DNA from: Paulinella micropora
Lineage: Eukaryota > Cercozoa > Imbricatea > Euglyphida
Length of the DNA stretch: 22,678 nt
Assembly: GCA_009731375.1 (NCBI GenBank)
Contig: BJOX01000171.1
Coordinates: forward strand, 205,094-227,771
Reading direction: 5' to 3'
Shown here: positions 15,053-22,678 of the stretch, piece by piece
How positions within the stretch are numbered: the first letter of the stretch is position 1
Layout of the letters: every line of letters begins with the position of its first letter
Notes under the pieces: model-generated
What the model was told of the DNA's origin: nothing
The model's database searches: none
Seen by the model: only the letters and a program-made list of their open reading frames with translations
Position numbers and translations under genes: made by a program

Positions 15053-16619
15053 TAATCTGTACATGATCCGAGAATAATGAGGGCAAATTGATGATTGTTG
15101 TTGGTTGGAGGCGTCCTCAAAATTATTATAGCAGAAGTCGAAATGATTCATCCTACATTTTATTGTCCGACTATATTATTTATATATTGTCTATGTTATT
15201 TATGACCCTTCCAAGAAATTGTGCGTCAGGTTCTGAAATTAATTGTGACTTGTATGTTACTATTCTCTTTACATACTATTTGTCTACTTGTGTATACATG
15301 TAATAATGATAATCAGTGTGTTGAATAGAAAACATGATCGTAAACTGTGACTGATTTTTTTTTTTACACTTGCTGTTTTCTCTTTTTGTATCTCTTGATA
15401 CCTATTCTATTTTATCTCTTCTGCTTCCCACTCAGTTCTACGAGTGGCAAGTATTCTAAGTATTATTAATAAAACAGTTCTTGCGTAAAAAACACTTTCT
15501 GAGATTTGCAGTCGGCTGCAGTCAAGTTTCGTCCGACTGCGATTTAATTCATGTATCACTACTGAGCACCTTAACGACCGGGAACTTGAAGTCATTATAT
15601 AGAGTTGACATTTCACTCCTTTTTGACAAGTCCGTTAGATTCTCCTCTGCACGACGTTTCGACTTCACTATTACTGAGTATATTCAAGTATCAAACTCAA
15701 CCATTGAATTTGAATTAAGATCAGCAGATCAAGTTTAGATTTTTTTTACGAAACCCAACACCTAGAACACTGCCACTGTTTTAATATTAATAAAATACTT
15801 GCAACTAGTAGGCAAGTATGAACTTTACTAGCTCTGTAGCTACACTTTTCATGTGGACGTTCTAGACGCAGGTTCCCTGACTAGCATGAGTCTAACTAGT
15901 CTAATTGTACATGTGTGCATGTTATTGTAGTTTTTGTGTATTATAGATTCGTTATTGTCATTTTGCTGACAGCTTTGCTTTAGATTTTTCTTCTAAGCTT
16001 GGTTTTATGGCTGTCGGACAGAGTGACTTGCTCACATGTCCCCCTAGCTATATCTGCGCGCGCGAAGTCTTTGTACAGTTACTGGAGTTACTAGAGTTAT
16101 ACTAGTTATTAATCTAGTTATATATTCTAGTTATTCTAGTTATTCTAGTTATTAAACCACTACTGTCGGCGTGTAAAATTGTTCTCTCAATAACTAGAAT
16201 AAAAGCTTCACTAAATCTTATATGTGAGCAATCGTCGTCGTCGTGCTGTATACAAAATCTCTCAGTACTTACTATGTGACTGGTCGCTAGTTTTGAAACA
16301 AAACCTCCGCCCGAGGAGAACGGCACGCAAGCTGGGGAAATTGGAAAAGAAAAAGACAGTTTTGGCAGCAAATGTACCGCAAAAATCAGGCCTATCAAAA
16401 TTTACACGCAGTTTTTTCTGTCCTCAAGGAAACGGCTCCGTCGGAACCTTTATTATCCATCACGGTTCCGTCGGAACTTTATCATCCTTCACGGCTCCGT
16501 CTACAGATCTCGTTTTTTCAAAGAAAAGACCCATTTTTTTCTTTTTTTCCCACTTTTCGACAGTACTGAGATAGCTCACTGTGTAGCGGTAGAGGAGGAG
16601 CATGCGGAATATGTATGTT
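15053..16619. other. host non-coding DNA
   Basis: About 1.57 kb of mixed-composition sequence without a convincing gene. It includes a short tandem array of TTATTCTAG-like units (about 16100-16155) and 2.3 copies of a unit of about 30 bp containing CGG(C/T)TCCGTCGGAAC (about 16431-16502). The frame at 16224-16574 ends in low-complexity Phe-rich residues and is not supported. Confidence 0.6.
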
Positions 16620-16639
16620 GTATGTATGTTTGTATATCC

Positions 16640-16734
16640 ATACATCTATCTATCTATTTAATGTATCTATCTATCTATCTATCTAGTATCCATCTATATC
16701 CATCTATCTATCTATCTATTTCTATCTATCTATT

Positions 16735-16769
<35 letters not shown>

Positions 16770-16774
16770 CTCTC

Positions 16775-16805
<31 letters not shown>

Positions 16806-16962
16806 CTCTATCTATCTCTCTATCTATCTCTCTATCTATCTATCTATCTCTCTATCTATCTCTCAATATCTATCTCTCTATCTATCTCTCTATCTATCTC
16901 TCTATCTATCTCTCTATCTATCTCTCTATCTATCTATCTATCTCTCTATCTATATCTCTCTA

Positions 16963-16997
<35 letters not shown>

Positions 16998-17006
16998 TTC
17001 TCTCTA

Positions 17007-17039
<33 letters not shown>

Positions 17040-17100
17040 ATCTCTCTCTCTATCTATCTCTCTATCGATCTCTCTATCGATCTCTCTATCGATCTCTCTA

Positions 17101-17131
<31 letters not shown>

Positions 17132-17212
17132 CTATCTCTGTATCTATCTCTGTATCTATCTCTGTATCTATCTCTGTATCTATCTCTCTACCTATCTCTC
17201 TCTATCTACCTA

Positions 17213-17278
<66 letters not shown>

Positions 17279-17348
17279 GCTCTCTAGCTCTCTCTCTCTA
17301 TAGATATATATATACATATATGTATCTATCTATCTATCTATCTATCTT

Positions 17349-17403
<55 letters not shown>

Positions 17404-17408
17404 GTCTG

Positions 17409-17459
<51 letters not shown>

Positions 17460-17464
17460 GTCTG

Positions 17465-17495
<31 letters not shown>

Positions 17496-17568
17496 CTCTC
17501 TTGCTATCTATCTATCTATCTATCTCTCTCTATCTATCTATCTATCTGTCTGTCTATCTATCTATCTG

Positions 17569-17604
<36 letters not shown>

Positions 17605-17826
17605 ATCTATCTAATCTATCTAATTATCTATCTAATTATCTATCTAATTATCTATCTAATTATCTATCTAATTATCTATCTAATTCTATCTAATTATCTA
17701 TCTAATTATCTATCTAATTATCTATCTATCTATCTATCTGTCTATCTGTCTATCTGTCTATCTATCTATCTATCTATCTATCTCTCTATCTATCTATCTA
17801 TCTATCTATCTACCTATCTATCTTCT
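16640..17826. repeat. (TATC)n / (TCTC)n microsatellite
   Basis: Nearly 1.2 kb of TATC tetramers with TCTC, TGTC and TAAT variants, interrupted by a short TA-rich segment near 17300-17320. Open frames across it are Tyr-Leu-Ser-Ile repeats created by the array. Confidence 0.95.
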
Positions 17827-17849
17827 CTCTTTTTTAATTATATTTTTAT

Positions 17850-17851
17850 AT

Positions 17852-17910
<59 letters not shown>

Positions 17911-17940
17911 CTATTATTATTATTATTATTATTATTATCA
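17850..17940. repeat. (TTTA)n then (TTA)n microsatellite
   Basis: About 15 TTTA units pass directly into about ten ATT/TTA units. Confidence 0.9.
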
Positions 17941-18025
17941 TTATTTAGTATCAAGGATTGTGAAGAGGCATACACTCATCCTGGCCACTGCCTTACTCTG
18001 GTCTTACTATGTATATTTGTATATG

Positions 18026-18156
18026 TGTGTGTGTATGTATGTATGTATGTATGTATGAATTAATGAATTAATGAAGGTATATATGCATGCATGCATGCAT
18101 GCATGCATGTATGTGTGCATGCATGCATGTATGTATGTATGTATGTATGTATGTAG

Positions 18157-18187
<31 letters not shown>

Positions 18188-18325
18188 TGTATGTAGTATG
18201 TAGTGTATGTAGTGTATGTAGTGTATGTAACGTATGCAATGTATGCTATGTATGTAATGTATGTAATGTATGTAATGTAATGTATGTGTGTATTTATGTA
18301 TGTATGTATGTATGTATGTATGTGG
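18026..18325. repeat. (GTAT)n / (GCAT)n microsatellite
   Basis: GTAT tetramers with a central GCAT block and later GTAGT/GTAAT variants. Confidence 0.9.
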
Positions 18326-18369
18326 CTATCTGGCTATCTAGCTATCTAGCTATTTAGCTATCTATCCAG

Positions 18370-18415
<46 letters not shown>

Positions 18416-18420
18416 GTCTG

Positions 18421-18454
<34 letters not shown>

Positions 18455-18479
18455 GATCTATCTATCTATCGATCGATAC

Positions 18480-18565
<86 letters not shown>

Positions 18566-18602
18566 ATATCTATCTATCTATCTATCTGTCTGTCTATCTG
18601 TG

Positions 18603-18660
<58 letters not shown>

Positions 18661-18740
18661 CCTACCTACCTACCTACCTACCTACCTACCTATCTACCTA
18701 CCTACCTACCTACCTACCTATCTACCTATCTATCTATTCA
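18326..18740. repeat. (TATC)n / (TGTC)n / (CTAC)n microsatellite
   Basis: TATC tetramers change to TGTC near 18595 and to CTAC from about 18658. Confidence 0.9.
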
Positions 18741-18881
18741 TCTATTCAGTTGTCAACTGCGTATGCGTTGGTGAAGCTCTTGGTCGCATAGTCATCTCAT
18801 TCTGGCGCATGATTCAATAAGTTCGCACATTTCCAAATAGATTTAGCATGGTAACTTCTCTCGTTCCTCCTCCTTCTCTCT

Positions 18882-19125
18882 NNNNNNNNNNNNNNNNNNN
18901 NNNNNNNNNNNNNNNNNNNNNNNNNNNNNNNNNNNNNNNNNNNNNNNNNNNNNNNNNNNNNNNNNNNNNNNNNNNNNNNNNNNNNNNNNNNNNNNNNNNN
19001 NNNNNNNNNNNNNNNNNNNNNNNNNNNNNNNNNNNNNNNNNNNNNNNNNNNNNNNNNNNNNNNNNNNNNNNNNNNNNNNNNNNNNNNNNNNNNNNNNNNN
19101 NNNNNNNNNNNNNNNNNNNNNNNNN
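18882..19125. other. assembly gap (244 N)
   Basis: Unknown bases upstream of the first readable host exon; further upstream exons could lie here. Confidence 0.95.
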
Positions 19126-19200
19126 ATCCACTGCATGCATACCTCTACCCGTCTACTTATCTCTCTATCCACCTGTCTGTCTTGTTCTCGTTCTGGCCAG

Positions 19201-19669
19201 GACAATATCCCGTTTTATCCCTCGTATGCGCCCCACCCATACCAAGATGAAACTTTCGTCTCAAGCTCCGACCGGGAGCCTCGATCTGTACCAGCAGCGA
19301 TACAGCAAGCAAACCCCAGCCCTGACCCCCAGGTAACTTACTGCACGAGACAGGAAGCAAACCCCAGCCCTGGCTCGCACCAGGAGAAGTTCCTGTACTT
19401 AACCACAATGAGCAACAACTTCAAACGTTTCGTTCTCAGCCGGTTCTGATCTTTGCGGCTTGTGTGGTGGCTCATTTGAAGGCTCTCTTCAAGAGCTTTC
19501 TAATGAGCCATAAACCAGGTTGTAGATGCAAATATTGACTGAGATCGAAGCGCTTAAGTCATTGTTCGTTGTACTTAAGAAATAGGAATTTCTCCTGGCC
19601 CGCACCAGGTAACTTACTAACTTAGGCCCATTCTACATATAGATAGATAGATAGATAGATAGATAGATC

Positions 19670-19712
<43 letters not shown>

Positions 19713-19721
19713 CGATAGATC

Positions 19722-19777
<56 letters not shown>

Positions 19778-19822
19778 CCCGAAATTTCGGGTGTCGGGTG
19801 CGAGAATGACCCCTTGGCCACA

Positions 19823-19876
<54 letters not shown>

Positions 19877-20285
19877 CAGAGACAGAGAGGGAGACAGAGA
19901 CAGAGAGGGATCTCGGTGTTGCCCAAGAGGAAGTGTTGAATTGGTTTCAGAGTGTTCTACTTGACAACTAAAAGTCGTCCTTCTCAGAATGAAAAAAAAA
20001 AAAAAAAAAAAAAAAACAAAACATATGAGTACTCATAAATATATCATGTCACCGAACATACAATAGAAAACCTAGAAAACCAACATAGTAACCTGTCAAG
20101 ATATGCCACTACGGCCAGGATTTTCAGGCCACAAAAAACCGGAAAGTGGCACCCGAAACAACCCGGAATTTTGCATGATGTAGAGCAAAAGCCTTAGTAA
20201 GGAAAGAGAGTACACTAGACGAAAAATTGCGGAATGTCTTGGCCGAAAATAAATGGAAAAAAAATAATAATAATAATAAAGCTTA

Positions 20286-20334
<49 letters not shown>

Positions 20335-20735
20335 TATTTTCTGTGTAGGACGATGAAGTCGATTACGCTCTAGCCCACGCGCTGGATGGCTTGATGGTCG
20401 ATGCACACCCAAAACCTACCTTACCTACCTATCTACCTATGTACCTACCTGTCTACCTACCTACCTCCCAACCACATTCCAAACACCTGATGACCTACCT
20501 ATCAACCTGGTTACCAACCTCGCTACCCTACCTACCTCTGAAGGTCGACGCCCCGAAAGCGGCTGCTGCCCCCAGACGGAAGGAGCGTTTGGACAACTTA
20601 TGGGTGCCTGAGCAGCAGCCGAGCATGCCGATGGCGGGCGATCAGCGCGTCAGAATGCAACAACAATACCCAATGCAGGCGCGCGACCAGCAGTACTACC
20701 AGCAACCGCAGCAGCAACCCTACCGAGCCAACCCT

Positions 20736-20798
<63 letters not shown>

Positions 20799-20942
20799 GT
20801 GCGTGCGTGTGTGTGCGTGCGTGTGTGTGCGTGCGTGTGTGTGTGTGTGTGTGTGTGTCTCTATCTTACCTATCTTACCTATCTTATCTATCTTATCTGT
20901 CTTATCTTTTCTATCGTATCGATGTGTTTTGCCCCCCCCCCC

Positions 20943-20974
<32 letters not shown>

Positions 20975-21560
20975 TNNNNNNNNNNACGCATAATACATGC
21001 ATGTATGCAGGCTATGGCGGTGGCGTACAGCACCTGCCACCAACTAACCGCTCCGCCGTGTACCCGCAAGAACGTGTCAACGAGTGGCAAATGGCCTATT
21101 ACTCCAACGTGCAGCCGGCTGGAATGGGCATGCCTGCTCACGCTATGCCTCCCGAGTCGGCGGCCTACCCGTTCAAGCCGCCCATTCTCAACAATCATAA
21201 CAATCATATGCCGCGCGGCATCCGGCATCAGCCAGGTCTTGTCTAGTCTAGTCGTGTCTTGGCGTGTCTTGTCTGGTCTTGTCTTGTCTCTTGTCTCTTG
21301 TCTCTTGTCTCGTGTCTCCTTGTCTCCTTGTCTCTTATCTCTTGTCTCTTGTCTTGTCTTGTCTTGTCTTATCTTATCTTGTCTTGTCTTGTTTTATCTT
21401 GTCTTGTCTTATCTTGTCTTATCTTATTAATTGATTAATCCTGCTTGATTGATTGGCTTATTAGAGCGACAGCCTCAACGCAGACCGCCCAACCACTTCT
21501 GCAACTGTCTAGCCATGAAAGGCAAGCTGCGAAAGAGCAAGGTCTGTGTCTATATATTGA

Positions 21561-21612
<52 letters not shown>

Positions 21613-21781
21613 GAGCGAGAGAGAGAGAGAGAGAGCTCTATCTTGTGTGTGTGTGAGAGAGAGAAAGGGCGGGGGGGGGGGGGGGGGGNNNNNNNNNNTA
21701 TGTATGTGTATGTAGGAGTGGACACCGAAGGGTAAGAAGCTCATGCCGATCGGAACTATTCAAGGACTGAAGCAATGGTAA
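19201..21781 (+). CDS. host spliced gene, six 3' exons of a Pro/Gln/Tyr-rich protein
   Basis: Six exons fit together by splice sites and phase: 19201-19332, 20349-20396, 20544-20735 (approximately, ending in CCT-G before GTGTGT), 21011-21235, 21465-21541 and 21716-21781. Acceptors are good (CTGGCCAG, TGTGTAG, CTGAAG, ATGCAG, TTAG, TGTAG), donors begin GT, and phases agree at each join (0, 0, 1, 1, 0). The last exon ends in TAA at 21779-21781. The product has '[17 protein letters not shown]', an acidic helix '[16 protein letters not shown]', a Gln-rich stretch '[17 protein letters not shown]', '[19 protein letters not shown]' and a C-terminus '[21 protein letters not shown]' of which the last 15 residues are [17 protein letters not shown] and probably folded. 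I do not recognise the family. Every intron contains simple repeats. The donor of the second exon is uncertain. The 5' part is missing. Confidence 0.6.
19355..19620. repeat. duplicated exon-end and splice-donor fragments in the first intron
   Basis: AAGCAAACCCCAGCCCTG occurs at 19307-19324 (exon) and 19355-19372, 48 bp apart. CAGGTAACTTACT occurs at 19330-19342 (the donor) and 19606-19618. CCTGGC(T/C)CGCACCAGG occurs at 19369-19384 and 19594-19609. These look like local duplications of the donor region. Confidence 0.8.
19638..19910. repeat. (AGAT)n and (GT)n(GA)n microsatellites
   Basis: AGAT tetramers to about 19776, then after a short unique piece a GT run followed by GA and GGGAGACAGAGACAGAG units. 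Confidence 0.9.
19992..20016. repeat. poly-A run
   Basis: Twenty-five A in an intron. A run of about 40 T lies further on, near 20289-20329. Confidence 0.9.
20736..20860. repeat. (GT)n microsatellite at a splice donor
   Basis: A GT/GTGC run begins at the donor of the third readable exon, so the exact donor GT is ambiguous. Confidence 0.9.
21236..21425. repeat. (TTGTC)n pentanucleotide repeat
   Basis: TCTTG/TTGTC units with TTATC variants fill the intron after the fourth readable exon. Confidence 0.9.
21559..21668. repeat. (GT)n(GA)n microsatellite
   Basis: GT run, long GA run with GC interruptions, a second GT/GA block, then G18 and a 10-N gap (21689-21698). Confidence 0.9.
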
Positions 21782-22440
21782 CATGCTTTCCTTTGTCCCT
21801 CATACCTTCTCTCCCTTTCTCCAGCACTGTGCTCCTGTAACGAAACACACAAGAAAAAATTGGCGGAAAAAATTACGCAAAATGCGCGAGTAGCTGCAGC
21901 GGCCCTTTCAAATACCCTTGGGGCATTTCACATTGGGGACATCAACATTCGATAATGATTTATAATTATTAATAGACATAGACAGAAAAAAGCCCAGAAA
22001 TCCCTATACTTATGATTTTTCTAGCCTTTTGCAAATCATATCCGCTTTCAGGAAGTTTTTTTTTGGATAGATATAAATAAAAATGTTATTAGGTATATAA
22101 CTGAGATGAGAGGTAGATAGATAACTTGTGTTTATGTCTTGCCAGGCACATGGAGTCTAAATTGGGCGCCTTCTATCAGCTGTCAGGCAGCACACCCAGC
22201 ACTTTCCGTACAAACCTCCCTATCCACATCTATGTGTATTAATGCTTTTTTATCGGTCACCTCCACAAAATGTGGTCAGGTTACCGGTAAAACTACAAAT
22301 GCGGCGCGCCAAATTTGACGTGTTTCGGGCCGCGGGCGAGCCGGGCCGTAAAACACTGCAAATTTGTGAAACTAGGCGCATAATATAGAATTCCTGGATG
22401 GCAATAGAAGGACAGTCAGAAAATTCACACTTAAATATGC
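21782..22440. other. sequence downstream of the host gene
   Basis: No gene is supported. AATAAA occurs near 22077, as ATATAAATAAAAATG, and could be a polyadenylation signal about 300 bases after the stop. A GC-rich patch (about 22302-22350) and a small CCACA-AAA-TGTGG hairpin (about 22263-22275) are the only other marks. Confidence 0.45.

Positions 22441-22678
<238 letters not shown>

Noticed and set aside
14628-15086. Long frames of Tyr-Ile, His-Met or Tyr-Val-Tyr-Ala repeats
   Set aside because: They are translations of the TATGCA/TATGTA microsatellite on both strands, with no gene-like composition.
16224-16574. 116-residue frame with a basic start
   Set aside because: No motif, promoter or splice context; the C-terminal part is low-complexity Phe-rich and a short degenerate DNA repeat underlies the middle.
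16622-18063. Long Tyr-Leu-Ser-Ile repeat frames
   Set aside because: They arise from (TATC)n arrays that happen to lack stops in one frame.
17320-18740. Tandem tetramers considered as a CRISPR-like or satellite regulatory array
   Set aside because: No unique spacers or fixed-length repeats; ordinary microsatellites.

Overview
The window has two parts. Positions 1 to about 14,720 are an AT-rich, densely coded block of DNA-virus genes. Positions from about 15,050 to the end are eukaryotic nuclear DNA: long simple-sequence repeats and one spliced, intron-containing gene. No N gap lies between 13,904 and 18,881, so virus and host DNA are joined in one contig. I read this as an endogenous (integrated) polinton-like virus, PLV, in a microsatellite-rich eukaryote. 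The host cannot be named from the sequence.

The viral part carries a PLV-type morphogenesis module: an FtsK/HerA-type packaging ATPase (5124-6026), the N-terminal part of a double-jelly-roll major capsid protein (7203-8014, then an 871-N gap), a very large virion protein with a phospholipase A2-like domain (1884-5070), a fibre-like protein (9500-10429, minus), and the end of an S74 chaperone-tailed fibre (2-442, with an internal stop). Around these are a small membrane protein, a GIY-YIG nuclease flanked by two paralogous Cys-rich proteins, several small unknown genes, a tyrosine recombinase of telomere-resolvase-like layout (10750-13006, minus, frameshifted) and a Lys/Tyr-rich repeat protein (13968-14255). 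No DNA polymerase, helicase-primase, penton protein or protease is visible; they may lie to the left of the window or in the N gaps.

The most striking object is at the right edge of the virus. A 402-bp self-complementary sequence (14320-14721) has 181-bp arms differing at only three positions, and its non-palindromic centre holds two small hairpins side by side. This A-BB'-CC'-A' layout is that of a T-shaped terminal hairpin, as in parvovirus ITRs, or of an unrolled closed hairpin end. It ends where a TATGCA/TATGTA microsatellite starts. A separate 28-bp perfect palindrome (13648-13675) lies between the recombinase and this terminal structure. Together these suggest a hairpin-ended viral genome processed by its own recombinase.

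The viral copy looks decayed, imperfectly assembled, or both. It has an internal stop, two single-frame shifts, a 234-bp segment duplicated between two N gaps inside the large virion gene, and overlapping contig ends beside two other gaps.

The right part holds (TATC)n, (TTTA)n, (GTAT)n, (CTAC)n, (GT)n and (TTGTC)n arrays. It also holds a host gene of which six consecutive 3' exons can be read with consistent GT-AG boundaries and phases, from 19201 to a stop at 21781; the protein is Pro/Gln/Tyr-rich and I do not recognise it.
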